The position numbers and the translations under genes were made by a program. The notes under the pieces were generated by a model. The model searched no databases. It saw only the letters and a program-made list of their open reading frames with translations, and was not told the DNA's origin. DNA of 64,000 bases from Novosphingobium sp. (GTDB lineage: Bacteria > Pseudomonadota > Alphaproteobacteria > Sphingomonadales > Sphingomonadaceae), in NCBI GenBank assembly GCA_004211435.1, contig SECS01000005.1, positions 1 through 64,000 of the forward strand, read 5' to 3'. This document shows, in pieces, positions 11,760 through 21,114 of the stretch. Every line of letters begins with the position of its first letter. Position 1 is the first letter of the stretch.

Positions 11760-12860
11760 ATGGGTTTTCGTTGCGGGATCGTCGGCCTGCCCAATGTCGG
11801 CAAGTCCACGCTGTTCAACGCGCTGACCGAGACGCAGGCAGCACAGGCGGCGAACTATCCCTTCTGCACGATCGAGCCCAACGTCGGCCAGGTCGGCGTT
11901 CCCGATCCGCGGCTCGACAAGCTGGCGGAGATCGCCGGCTCGGCCAAGATCATCCCGACCCAGCTCGGCTTCGTCGACATTGCCGGCCTCGTGCGTGGCG
12001 CCTCGAAGGGTGAAGGCCTGGGCAACCAGTTCCTCGGCAACATCCGCGAGGTGGATGCGGTCATCCATGTGCTGCGCTGCTTCGAGAACGACGACATCCA
12101 GCACGTCGACAACAAGGTCGACCCGATTTCCGACGCAGAGACGGTCGAGACCGAACTGATGCTGTCGGACCTCGAAAGCCTCGAGAAGCGCGTTCCCGCA
12201 GCGCAGAAGAAGGCGACGCAGGGCGACAAGGAAGCCAAGGTCATGGCCTCCGTGCTCGGCCAGGCGCTCGAACTGCTACGCGAGGGCAAGCCCGCGCGCT
12301 TGACCCAGCCCAAGGACGAGGACGAGGCGCGCGTCTTCGCCCAGGCGCAGCTGCTCACGGCCAAGCCCGTGCTCTACGTCTGCAATGTCGAAGAAGAGAG
12401 CGCGGCCGAAGGCAACGCCTTCTCGGCCAAGGTGTTCGAGAAGGCCAAGGCCGAAGGCGCCAATGCCGTGATCGTCTCGGCGGCGATCGAGGCCGAGCTC
12501 GTCGGCATGGATCCCGAGGAGCGTATGGTCTTCCTCGAGGAAATGGGTCTGGCCGAAACCGGCCTCGCCCGCATCATCCGCTCGGGCTACGACCTGCTCC
12601 ACTTGATCACTTTCTTCACCGTCGGCCCCAAGGAAGCGCGCGCCTGGACCGTCCATCGCGGCGCCAAGGCGCCCGAGGCCGCGGGCGAGATCCACTCGGA
12701 CATGCAGCGCGGCTTCATCCGCGCCGAGACCATCGCCTATGACGACTATGTCGCGCTGAACGGCGAGGCTGGCGCCAAGGATGCCGGCAAGTTGCGTCAG
12801 GAAGGCAAGGAATACGTCGTCCAGGACGGCGACTGCCTGCACTTCAAGTTCAACGTCTGA
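11760..12860 (+). CDS. ychF: Redox-regulated Obg-family ATPase/GTPase YchF
   Basis: A 366-aa protein of typical length for YchF/OLA1, a ribosome-associated P-loop ATPase. It has G1 GLPNVGKST, the G3-like DIAGLVRGASKGEGLGNQFL stretch, the central coiled insertion, and the C-terminal TGS domain with FFTVGPKEARAWTV and the final DGDCLHFKFNV. The start at 11760 (MGFRCGIVGLPN) matches the family; the frame is open upstream but not conserved. A 16-bp imperfect inverted repeat lies downstream, between ychF and the convergent merR-like gene. Confidence 0.97.
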   Translation: MGFRCGIVGLPNVGKSTLFNALTETQAAQAANYPFCTIEPNVGQVGVPDPRLDKLAEIAGSAKIIPTQLGFVDIAGLVRGASKGEGLGNQFLGNIREVDAVIHVLRCFENDDIQHVDNKVDPISDAETVETELMLSDLESLEKRVPAAQKKATQGDKEAKVMASVLGQALELLREGKPARLTQPKDEDEARVFAQAQLLTAKPVLYVCNVEEESAAEGNAFSAKVFEKAKAEGANAVIVSAAIEAELVGMDPEERMVFLEEMGLAETGLARIIRSGYDLLHLITFFTVGPKEARAWTVHRGAKAPEAAGEIHSDMQRGFIRAETIAYDDYVALNGEAGAKDAGKLRQEGKEYVVQDGDCLHFKFNV

Positions 12861-12881
12861 GTTGAGCGGCTGATCTGGGGA

Positions 12882-12947
12882 GCTTGCCGAAGACCTGCCT
12901 CTTGAGCGGGGGCGGGGTACGGGGTGCAAGTCAGGACTTCGGCAAGC
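12882..12947. repeat. Inverted repeat between ychF and the merR-like gene
   Basis: Sixteen bases at 12882-12897 (GCTTGCCGAAGACCTG) are the reverse complement of 12932-12947 except for one mismatch, with a 34-base loop. It lies in the convergent gap (12861-13007) and could form a long hairpin acting as a bidirectional terminator, although no T-run follows. Confidence 0.5.
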
Positions 12948-13007
12948 AATCGGATAACCCGTCGATCACTCGCGGGTTCCGGACAGCTCCATTTCGGTTG
13001 CGATGTT

Positions 13008-13406
13008 TCAGCGCTCGAAGGCCTCGATGATCGGGCATGGCCCTTCATCGGATTTCGCGCATTCGCGCGCCAGGCTTTCGAGCGAGCGCCGCGCGGCTTC
13101 GAGTTCGGCTATGCGGGCATCGAGTTCGACGATCCGCAGCCTCGCCATTTCGCGCGCCCGCGCCCGGTCGTTGCTGCGATCGAGTTCCAGCAGTTCGCGG
13201 ATTTCCTCGAGCGCGAAGCCGGCGCGCTGGGCGCCGCGGATGAAGCGAAGCCGGCGCATCTCGTCGTCGCCGTAGTGCTTGCGGCCCGAGGACGTGGGAA
13301 CCGAGCCCGGCCGCGGATCGAACAGCAGGCCCTTGCGCTGATAGAAGCGGACGGTCTCCACTCCCACCCCGGCGCTGCGCGCCAATTCCGAGATCGTGAG
13401 CGCCAC
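13008..13406 (-). CDS. MerR-family regulator, mercury-type operator, missing one metal Cys
   Basis: A 132-aa MerR-family activator. The N-terminal winged helix-turn-helix (ELARSAGVGVETVRFYQRKGLL, residues 7-28) is followed by RRLRFIRGAQRAGFALEEIRELLEL and a dimerisation coiled coil. Two C-terminal cysteines (116 and 124, in ARECAKSDEGPCPII) correspond to the Cys117/Cys126 loop of Tn501 MerR, one residue closer together; the Cys82 equivalent is absent (LLELDRSND). I start at the GTG at 13406: the dyad operator lies immediately upstream, and any longer start would translate through it. It diverges from the glutaredoxin-MauE gene and very likely controls it. A Hg, Zn/Pb or thiol-stress signal is possible; the missing Cys argues against a canonical Hg sensor. 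Confidence 0.85.
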   Translation of the reverse strand: MALTISELARSAGVGVETVRFYQRKGLLFDPRPGSVPTSSGRKHYGDDEMRRLRFIRGAQRAGFALEEIRELLELDRSNDRARAREMARLRIVELDARIAELEAARRSLESLARECAKSDEGPCPIIEAFER

Positions 13407-13410
13407 TCGC

Positions 13411-13441
13411 TTGACTCCGTACCGTGGTACGGAAGCTATAG
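13411..13441 (+). promoter_or_regulatory. MerR-type promoter/operator with 19-bp spacer
   Basis: TTGACT (-35, 13411-13416), then a 19-bp spacer holding the dyad CCGTACC-GT-GGTACGG (13417-13432), then CTATAG (-10 candidate, 13436-13441). A 19-bp spacer with a central dyad is the defining feature of MerR-activated promoters. The -35 box, the CCGTAC/GTACGG half-sites and the trailing AAG match the classical mer operator as I remember it. The promoter reads toward the glutaredoxin-MauE gene. Confidence 0.85.
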
Positions 13442-13452
13442 GCCGATTCGTC

Positions 13453-14205
13453 ATGGAACGCCAAGCCGCCCCGCCCACCGCCACGCTCCATCGCATGGTC
13501 ATGGACAAGCACGTCTGCCCCTGGGGGATCAGGGCCTTGCATCTGCTGCGCCGTAGCGGTTTCGCCGTCGAGGACCGCTGGCTGACCACGCGCGAGGCGA
13601 CCGAGGTCTTCAAGGCCGAGCATGGCGTCAAGACGACGCCGCAGGTCTTCATCGACGGACAGCGGATCGGCGGTCACGACGATCTGCGCCGCCATCTCGG
13701 GCTCGCGGTCCGCGATCCGCATGCGACCAGCTACGTGCCGGTGATCGCAGTCTTCGCCACGGCCGCCGGTCTCGCTCTCGCCGCCTCCACGGCAGCATTC
13801 GGCACGCCGCTGACCGTCCGAGCCGGCGAATGGTTCGGCGCCTTCGCGATGATGATCCTCGCCATGCTCAAGCTGCAGGACGTCGACAGCTTCGCGACGA
13901 TGTTCCTCGGCTACGATCTGCTGGCGAAGCGCTGGCTGCCCTATGCCTGGCTTTATCCCTGCCTCGAATGGACTGCAGGGGCGCTGATGGCGGCGCATTG
14001 GCTCGATGTCGTTTCGATCCCGATCGCCCTGTTCATCGGCACGGTGGGTGCGGTGTCGGTTTTTCGCGCGGTCTATGTCCAGAAGCGCGACATCAAATGC
14101 GCGTGCGTCGGCGGATCGAGCCGCGTACCGCTGGGTTTCGTCTCGCTCAGCGAGAACCTGGGCATGGTGGCCATGGCCGCCTGGATGCTCGGCAAGTACC
14201 TTTGA
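13453..14205 (+). CDS. Glutaredoxin-MauE/DoxX-like membrane fusion protein
   Basis: A protein of about 250 aa. An N-terminal glutaredoxin domain has a monothiol-type CPWG site (HVCPWGIRALHLLRRSG) and a TTPQVFIDGQRIGGHDDL glutathione-binding stretch. About four transmembrane helices follow (ATAAGLALAA, FGAFAMMILAML, the CLEWTAGALMAA region, IALFIGTVGAVSVF) with a cytoplasmic/periplasmic CACVGG motif typical of MauE/DoxX redox-associated membrane proteins. The ATG at 13453 lies only about 11 bases after the -10 box, giving a nearly leaderless mRNA; ATGs at 13495 and 13501 are alternatives nearer the Grx domain. The longer frame from 13396 starts inside merR, upstream of the promoter, and is rejected. 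Likely a membrane thiol-disulfide relay for a metal or oxidative stress response. Confidence 0.8.
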   Translation: MERQAAPPTATLHRMVMDKHVCPWGIRALHLLRRSGFAVEDRWLTTREATEVFKAEHGVKTTPQVFIDGQRIGGHDDLRRHLGLAVRDPHATSYVPVIAVFATAAGLALAASTAAFGTPLTVRAGEWFGAFAMMILAMLKLQDVDSFATMFLGYDLLAKRWLPYAWLYPCLEWTAGALMAAHWLDVVSIPIALFIGTVGAVSVFRAVYVQKRDIKCACVGGSSRVPLGFVSLSENLGMVAMAAWMLGKYL

Positions 14206-14221
14206 CATGATGGAGAATGTG

Positions 14222-15505
14222 ATGAAAACCGCTCTGCGGCTCACCGCCTGCGCGCTGGCGATGGGCTTCGCTGCATCCGCCGAGGCCCAGGACCACGATC
14301 ACGGCGCGATGGATCATGCCGCCATGGGGCACGAGATGCCAGCCGAAGCAGGGGAAGAGATCGCCGAGGCGGTCCCTGCCGGCGCCAGCACGGGTTCGGG
14401 CACGGCGCTGCTGCCCGCCAACGAGTCGATGCGCGGCCTGCACCTGCCCACGGGCGACTGGATGGTCATGGCGCACGGCTTCGTCTCGGGCCAATATACC
14501 GACCACTCGGGCCCACGCGGCGACGACAAGGCCTACGTCACTTCGATGCTGATGGTCACTGGCGAGCGTGAGACGAGTTTCGGCCGCGTCCTGCTCAAGT
14601 CGATGCTCAGCCTCGAGCCGGCGATGGACGCGCGCGGCTATCCCAACCTGTTCGCCACGGGCGAGACTGCGCGCGGCGCTCCGCTGATCGATCGCCAGCA
14701 TCCGCATGACCTGTTCATGGAACTGGCCGCGCGCGTCGATTTCGATCTGGGCGGCGACGACAAGCTGTTCCTTTACGGCGGCCCCGTCGGCGAGCCGGCG
14801 CTCGGCCCCAGCGCTTTCATGATGCGCGGTTCCGCACGCTACAATCCCGAACCGCCGATCACGCATCACTGGTTCGATTCGACGCACATCACCTATGGCG
14901 TCGTCACCGCGGGCTATTCCTCGCCGCTGTTCCAGCTCGAAGCCTCGGCCTTCCGGGGCGCCGAACCCGACGAGCACCGCTGGGGGATCGAGACTCCCAA
15001 GCTCGACTCCTGGTCCGTCCGCGCGACCCTGAGCCCCTCGCCTGCCTGGACCTTGCAGGCGAGCTACGGGCAGATTGAGCAGCCCGAGGAACTGCACCCG
15101 GGCGAGGACGAGCATCGCGTAACGGCCTCGGCGCATTACAATGATGGCAAGGGTTTCGCGGCGATGCTGGCCTTCAGCAACAAGGATCGCGTGCCCGGTG
15201 GTTCGCTGAGCGCCTGGCAGGCCGAAGCCAACTGGGACATCGACGATCGCAACACGCTGTTCGGCCGCTTCGAGAACGTCGCCAACGACGAGTTCTTCCC
15301 CGATCACGCCGATCCGCTGCACGATCAGGTCTTCCGCGTCAGCAAGTTTCAGCTCGGCTATGCGCGGCGCCTGCCGCTTGGGCCGTTCGAACTCGCGCTC
15401 GGCGGCTCGGCCGCGCTCTATGCGAAACCCGCGGCGCTCGACGCCACCTATGGCGATACCCCCTGGGGCTATACGGTGTTCGCGCGCTTCATCCTGGGGC
15501 GTTGA
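14222..15505 (+). CDS. Outer-membrane beta-barrel-like protein with His/Met-rich N-terminus
   Basis: A 427-aa exported protein. The signal peptide (MKTALRLTACALAMGFAASAEA) is followed by a short His/Met-rich segment (DHDHGAMDHAAMGHEM) of the kind that binds soft metals in copper proteins. The body has alternating amphipathic strands and ends in a strand near the C-terminus (YTVFARFILGR), suggesting a beta barrel. HPHDLFMELAARVDF and NPEPPITHHWFDSTHI are further His-bearing stretches. GGAG lies six bases before the ATG at 14222. It follows the glutaredoxin-MauE gene by 16 bases and is probably in the same MerR-controlled operon. It is not a clear CopB; an unnamed metal-locus family is the best description. 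Confidence 0.7.
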   Translation: MKTALRLTACALAMGFAASAEAQDHDHGAMDHAAMGHEMPAEAGEEIAEAVPAGASTGSGTALLPANESMRGLHLPTGDWMVMAHGFVSGQYTDHSGPRGDDKAYVTSMLMVTGERETSFGRVLLKSMLSLEPAMDARGYPNLFATGETARGAPLIDRQHPHDLFMELAARVDFDLGGDDKLFLYGGPVGEPALGPSAFMMRGSARYNPEPPITHHWFDSTHITYGVVTAGYSSPLFQLEASAFRGAEPDEHRWGIETPKLDSWSVRATLSPSPAWTLQASYGQIEQPEELHPGEDEHRVTASAHYNDGKGFAAMLAFSNKDRVPGGSLSAWQAEANWDIDDRNTLFGRFENVANDEFFPDHADPLHDQVFRVSKFQLGYARRLPLGPFELALGGSAALYAKPAALDATYGDTPWGYTVFARFILGR

Positions 15506-15576
15506 GGCGCAACACTAAGATATATTCCAACCATACGGGAGCAAAAGGGGGGCGATAATCCCGCGGATAGAGCGCG

Positions 15577-16629
15577 TTGCGAGCCTTGAAGCGGGATGAG
15601 ACCATAGCCGACCTTGCCCCTCTGGCAGCGCGCCCTGATGGCGCAGGCTCGTCGCGGCGGGCTCTGCCGCCGCAGGACGCGATCGCCGCGCTCGCGCGCG
15701 AGATCGAGTCCTGCCTGGCAGCCTGCGCGCCTCTCTCGCTCGGCGAGCATCCCATCGAAGCCTATCTGGCCTCATTCGCGGAGCTTCCTGCCGGCTCGCA
15801 GTATCATGCGATTCCGCCCGCAGCCCGGGCGACCTGCAGGGCGATCGAGGCCGCGGGCGGCGCCGAGGCGGTGGAGGCCTATCACCGCCTCGTCCTGCTT
15901 CACCTGATCATGGGCGTGATCGCCCGTGGTCCGTCGGCGCCGATGCATCTGACGCCCGAAGCCCTGGCCCTGCTAGACGCCTATCTAGCGCGCGTGGTGG
16001 CCGACGTGGCGAAGCCCCGCAAAGGCTTCTTCCGCCACGGCAACGATCAATTCGCCAAGGACTTTGCGGTCTGCCGCGGCCGCCTGCTGCCCTGTGGGGT
16101 CGAGGTGCTCGATCCGCTGGGCGGCATTCCGCGCCGTCTCGTGTTCAAGGGCCGCCAGGGTGCGGACCACTTGCGGCAGGCGGTGACCATGGCGCGTATG
16201 GCCTGGCGGCTCGGTGGGACGAAGGCGGTGTGGGGGCTCCACTTCGACCGCCGGCAGATCCAGAACTTCACCGCCAAAGGCTATGCCGATCTCTATCTGC
16301 GCGTAGCGGATCTGCTCGAGGCCAATCCAGAGATCCGCGGCATCAGCAGTGGGTCATGGTGGCACGATCCGCGGGTCCTCGAGATTAGCCCCGAGCTGTC
16401 GTTCATCGGCACCATCCCCGAAAACGGCGGCGCCTTCCTGATCCGGGTCGGTGAGGATGACCGTACGACCAGCGATGCGCTGCGCTTCGCGCCCCAGCGC
16501 ACTGCACTGCACAGGCTGGGCAAGTATCGCCCCTGCTTCTACATGCTGGCCTGGGCGCGGCAGGACGTGATCGCCTGGGCCGAAGCCTATCGCGCGGGTT
16601 CGGTGCAGCGCAGGATTCCGGTCGCCTGA
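15577..16629 (+). CDS. Unrecognised 350-aa protein
   Basis: I do not recognise this protein. The frame is open for 350 codons with coding-like composition. Conserved-looking stretches include GFFRHGNDQFAKDFAVCRGR (residues 148-167), GVEVLDPLGGIPRRLVF, an ISSGSWWHDPRVLEISPELSFIG block, IPENGGAFLIRVGEDD, and GKYRPCFYMLAWARQDVIAWA near the end. No signal peptide or transmembrane helix is apparent; it is probably cytoplasmic. There is no in-frame ATG before residue 112, so the start must be TTG at 15577 or 15586, and neither has a good ribosome binding site; the true start is uncertain. Its 3' end overlaps the convergent lipoprotein gene by 43 bases. Confidence 0.6.
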   Translation: MRALKRDETIADLAPLAARPDGAGSSRRALPPQDAIAALAREIESCLAACAPLSLGEHPIEAYLASFAELPAGSQYHAIPPAARATCRAIEAAGGAEAVEAYHRLVLLHLIMGVIARGPSAPMHLTPEALALLDAYLARVVADVAKPRKGFFRHGNDQFAKDFAVCRGRLLPCGVEVLDPLGGIPRRLVFKGRQGADHLRQAVTMARMAWRLGGTKAVWGLHFDRRQIQNFTAKGYADLYLRVADLLEANPEIRGISSGSWWHDPRVLEISPELSFIGTIPENGGAFLIRVGEDDRTTSDALRFAPQRTALHRLGKYRPCFYMLAWARQDVIAWAEAYRAGSVQRRIPVA

Positions 16630-17072
16630 TAGACGATTCGCTCGAAGCTGTCCCGGATGGTCAGGCGATCGGGGCCACGCGCGATCTGCGCCGATTGCTG
16701 CCGGCCGACGTATTTCGCGCGAATTCCTGCGGCGATGAGCGGGCTGCCACTGTCCGAGGCGAGAATCGCCGGCTCGCCGTTGAGCTGGAATACGGCCTTG
16801 TCACTGCCGATGACGGCAAGTGGGAAAGCCCCGGGGTTGGGATCGGTGAAAAAGCCGCAGCCGTTGTCCGAAAGGTTGAAAACACGCCGCACGGTCGGAT
16901 CGATCACACCCAGTTCGAGCGGTTGGATCGGCGGCTTGCGCTTTTGCGCCGCTTCGACCTCGGCAACCGCACGCGCATCGGCTGCGGCCTTCTCGGCGGG
17001 GGTCTGGCCACCGCAGGCGCTCAGCAGCGCGCACGGCATGATGATCGATAAAGCGAGCCGGGTTTTGTTCAC
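16587..17072 (-). CDS. Hypothetical lipoprotein
   Basis: A 161-aa protein with a lipoprotein signal (NKTRLALSIIMPCALLSACGG; lipobox LSAC). An Ala/Glu-rich helical segment follows, then a compact domain with NLSDNGCGFFTDPNPGAFPLAV and a second late Cys (LRCTEPAR) that could pair with it. It starts with GTG at 17072; the longer upstream frame would mask the signal sequence. It overlaps the convergent 15577 gene and lies just downstream of mutL on the same strand, 41 bases away. Function unknown. Confidence 0.7.
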   Translation of the reverse strand: MNKTRLALSIIMPCALLSACGGQTPAEKAAADARAVAEVEAAQKRKPPIQPLELGVIDPTVRRVFNLSDNGCGFFTDPNPGAFPLAVIGSDKAVFQLNGEPAILASDSGSPLIAAGIRAKYVGRQQSAQIARGPDRLTIRDSFERIVYQATGILRCTEPAR

Positions 17073-17113
17073 GAGTGGACAATGCGCGACGCCGAGGCGT
17101 GGTTCCCGCGCGG

Positions 17114-18955
17114 TTACTTGCGGCCGAACAGCTTCTCGATGTCGCCGTGGGCCAGCTTGACCCAAGTCGGACGGCCGTGGTTGCACTGGCCCGAGCGCGG
17201 CGTGCGCTCCATTTCCCGCAGCAGCGCGTTCATTTCCGCCACCGCCAGCACGCGTCCGGCCCGGACCGAGCCATGACAGGCCATGGTCGCAAGCACGTGT
17301 TCGAGCCGCTCACCAAGCAACAGGGCATCGCCGTTCTGCGCGAGGTCGTCGGCGATGTCGCGCACCAGCGCCTGGACGTCGCTCTTGCCCAGCGCGGTCG
17401 GCACCGCGCGCACGAGCATGGTCGCCGGGCCGAAGCGCTCGATCGCGAGGCCCAGCCCTGCAAGTTCTTCCGCCTTTTCCTCGAGCCGGTCGCAGGCGGG
17501 TTCCTCGAGATCGACGACTTCGGGCAGCAGCAGTGCTTGGCTCGCAGCGACCGCGCCCTGGGCGCCGGCCGCGCGCAGGCGCTCGAGCACGAGCCGTTCG
17601 TGCGCAGCGTGCTGGTCGACGATGACCAGTCCGTCCTCGGCCTCGGCGACGATGTAAGTGCCTGCCACCTGCCCGCGTGCGACGCCGAGCGGGAATTGAA
17701 CCGCTTCCTCTCCGATCTCCTCGGCCACCTCGGCGCGCGCCGCCGGTGGTGCCATCAGCGCCTGCTCGTAGCCGCGCCAGCTCTGTCCCGACTCGCTGAG
17801 GCGCGGCGCCGGGCGGTCGAAACTGGTGAACAGGCTGCCCAGCGGTGTCGGCGCCGGCGGCGTATAGGGCGCGGACGCCGTGACGGGCTCTACCTGCCAG
17901 TTGGCCATGGCGCCGGCGGCCGGGCTCTGCGCCGAACGCTGGCCCGAACTGTCGAGCGCGTGGCGCAGCGCACCGACGATGAAGCCGCGAACGAAGGCCG
18001 GATCGCGGAAGCGCACCTCGGTCTTGGCCGGATGAACGTTGACGTCGACCTCTTCGGGCGAAAGCTCGAGGAACAGCGCGAGCACGGCGTGACGGTCGCG
18101 CGCGAGCATGTCTGCATAGGCGCCGCGCACCGCGCCGATCAGCAGCCGGTCCTTCACGGGGCGGCCGTTGACGAACAGGTACTGGTGATCGGCGACGCCG
18201 CGATTGTAGGTGGGTAGGCCCGCCACCCCCGTGAGCCGTGCGGACCCGCGTTCTGCATCGATGACCACGCCATCGTCGGCAAGCTCGCGCGCGACGAGGC
18301 GGGAGACGCGCGCGGCCAGTGCCTCTTCGGGCTGAACCTGGAGCACGCGGCGGCCGTCGTGCTCGAGCGTGAAGCCGAGTTCGGGCCGCGCCATAGCGAG
18401 TCGCCGCACCACGTCGAGGCAGGCCGCATATTCGGCGCGCGGGGTGCGCAGGAACTTGCGTCGCACAGGAACCTTGCCGAACAGGTCCTCGACCCGGATG
18501 CGGGTGCCCGGTGGCAAGGCGGCGGGGCCGTCGTCGGCGACCTGGCCGTGATCGACCACGCGCTTCCAGCCCTCCTGCCCGCGCGGCCGCGACTCGATCG
18601 AGAGACGCGCGACGCTGGCGATCGAGGGCAAGGCCTCACCGCGAAAGCCGAGCGTGCCGACCAGTTCGATGTGCTCATCGGGTAGCTTCGAGGTGGCATG
18701 GCGTTCGAGCGCGAGCGCGATCTCGGCCGGGCCCATGCCACAGCCGTCGTCGGTCACCTCGATCAGGTCGAGCCCGCCGGCGGCGAGCCGCACGGTGATG
18801 TTGCTCGACCCCGCATCTATCGCGTTTTCGACCAGTTCCTTGAGTGCCGAGGCCGGACGCTCGACCACTTCGCCCGCGGCGATGCGGTTGACGAGTTCCT
18901 CGGGCAGGCGCCGGATGACCGGGGGGATTCTTGGTGAGCTTTCGGGCACTTCCAC
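17114..18955 (-). CDS. mutL: DNA mismatch repair protein MutL
   Basis: A 613-aa MutL that couples MutS mismatch recognition to strand incision. The GHKL ATPase N-terminus is intact: LVENAIDAG, DDGCGM, LGFRGEALPSI. The C-terminal domain carries the endonuclease motif DQHAAHERLVLE, ACHGSVRAG and a CNHGRP variant of CPHGRP, so it is the self-nicking type expected in organisms without MutH. A proline-rich linker joins the two. The GTG start at 18955 is two codons upstream of another GTG (18949); both lead to IPPVIRRLPEELVNRIAAGEVV. It diverges from mreB across a 182-bp gap holding both promoters. Confidence 0.96.
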   Translation of the reverse strand: MEVPESSPRIPPVIRRLPEELVNRIAAGEVVERPASALKELVENAIDAGSSNITVRLAAGGLDLIEVTDDGCGMGPAEIALALERHATSKLPDEHIELVGTLGFRGEALPSIASVARLSIESRPRGQEGWKRVVDHGQVADDGPAALPPGTRIRVEDLFGKVPVRRKFLRTPRAEYAACLDVVRRLAMARPELGFTLEHDGRRVLQVQPEEALAARVSRLVARELADDGVVIDAERGSARLTGVAGLPTYNRGVADHQYLFVNGRPVKDRLLIGAVRGAYADMLARDRHAVLALFLELSPEEVDVNVHPAKTEVRFRDPAFVRGFIVGALRHALDSSGQRSAQSPAAGAMANWQVEPVTASAPYTPPAPTPLGSLFTSFDRPAPRLSESGQSWRGYEQALMAPPAARAEVAEEIGEEAVQFPLGVARGQVAGTYIVAEAEDGLVIVDQHAAHERLVLERLRAAGAQGAVAASQALLLPEVVDLEEPACDRLEEKAEELAGLGLAIERFGPATMLVRAVPTALGKSDVQALVRDIADDLAQNGDALLLGERLEHVLATMACHGSVRAGRVLAVAEMNALLREMERTPRSGQCNHGRPTWVKLAHGDIEKLFGRK

Positions 18956-19053
18956 TGCATAGCGACGAAGTGCCGGAAATTCGAGACTGGGGCGCGAAAG
19001 CTATCCCCGGATTGCGCCACAAAATTTTGGCCTTTCGCCAAATGCTGCGCTAG

Positions 19054-20184
<1,131 letters not shown>

Positions 20185-20205
20185 TCGCCAGGAGGAGAAG
20201 GCTCC

Positions 20206-21114
20206 ATGGCGCCGCCACCTAACCGGCGCTCCGGATATTCGCGCAGGGCGCAGTACGGCACGTTCTTCGGCTACATCGCCGGGATCGTCGGTGCGCTCGT
20301 CGGCGGCGGATTCCTGATCGTCTCGATTTTCGATTCCGGCAGTTTCGCCGGCCTGCGCGGTGTCGCGGCCGATGCCGCAGAACCCGGCGGCAAGGTCGTG
20401 GCCGAGAGCCGCGCCGCGAGCCACAGCTTCTTCGACGTCGTGCGCGGCTATGCTGTTGCGGGCGTGCGCAACGCCAAGCTCGAACGCGAACTGGCCGAAG
20501 CGAAGATCCGCCTGGTCGAGGCGCAGGCGATCGCCGAAGAGAACGCGCGGCTCAAGGGGCTGCTCGGCCTGGTCCAGCAGGACCCGGCTCCCGTGGTGAC
20601 GACCCAACTCGTCGCCGCGACGGGTGGTTCGACGCGCCGCTTTGCCACGCTCGGCGCGGGTTCGGGGCGCGGCGTCATGATCGGCATGCCGGTGCGTTCG
20701 CCGCTCGGCCTGGTCGGGCGCGTGCTCGAGGTCGGCAGTTCGACCGCGCGCGTGCTCCTGGTCACCGATACCGAAAGCGTCGTGCCGGTACGCCGCGCGC
20801 AGGACGGTGTCGCCGCTTTCGCCCAAGGGCTCGGCGATGGCCGGCTTCAACTGCGCCTGATCAATCTCGGGATCAATCCGCTCAAGCCCGGCGACGTATT
20901 CGTCACCTCGGGTTCGGGCGGGCTCTATCGGCCCGGGATCGCGCTTGCCGCGGTGACGAGCATCACGCGCGACGGCGCCATCGCCCGCGTGCTCGCCGAT
21001 CCGGCGGCAACCGAGTTCGTCACCGTCGACCGCGTCTGGGCGCCCCAGCCCGAGCCGACGCCCGTCGCCTCGGGACCGGCCGCGCCGCCCCCGGCAGCCC
21101 CCGGCCCGCGCTGA
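20206..21114 (+). CDS. mreC: Rod shape-determining protein MreC
   Basis: A 302-aa bitopic protein. A cytoplasmic basic N-terminus and one transmembrane helix (FGYIAGIVGALVGGGFLIV, residues about 18-36) are followed by a coiled coil rich in Glu/Ala/Leu (KLERELAEAKIRLVEAQAIAEENARLK), the MreC beta domains (LVGRVLEVGSSTARVLLVTD; VTSGSGGLYRPGIALAAV) and a Pro/Ala-rich tail. It regulates PBP2/RodA activity from the periplasm. A strong AGGAGGAG precedes the ATG. The stop TGA overlaps the mreD ATG by one base. Confidence 0.95.
   Translation: MAPPPNRRSGYSRRAQYGTFFGYIAGIVGALVGGGFLIVSIFDSGSFAGLRGVAADAAEPGGKVVAESRAASHSFFDVVRGYAVAGVRNAKLERELAEAKIRLVEAQAIAEENARLKGLLGLVQQDPAPVVTTQLVAATGGSTRRFATLGAGSGRGVMIGMPVRSPLGLVGRVLEVGSSTARVLLVTDTESVVPVRRAQDGVAAFAQGLGDGRLQLRLINLGINPLKPGDVFVTSGSGGLYRPGIALAAVTSITRDGAIARVLADPAATEFVTVDRVWAPQPEPTPVASGPAAPPPAAPGPR

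Noticed and set aside
13396-13452. Upstream start at 13396 for the glutaredoxin-MauE protein
   Set aside because: It would start inside merR and upstream of the MerR-type promoter that should drive the gene.
14222-15505. CopB copper outer-membrane protein
   Set aside because: Only the short His/Met-rich N-terminus is reminiscent; the barrel portion does not show CopB signatures and copA is absent.
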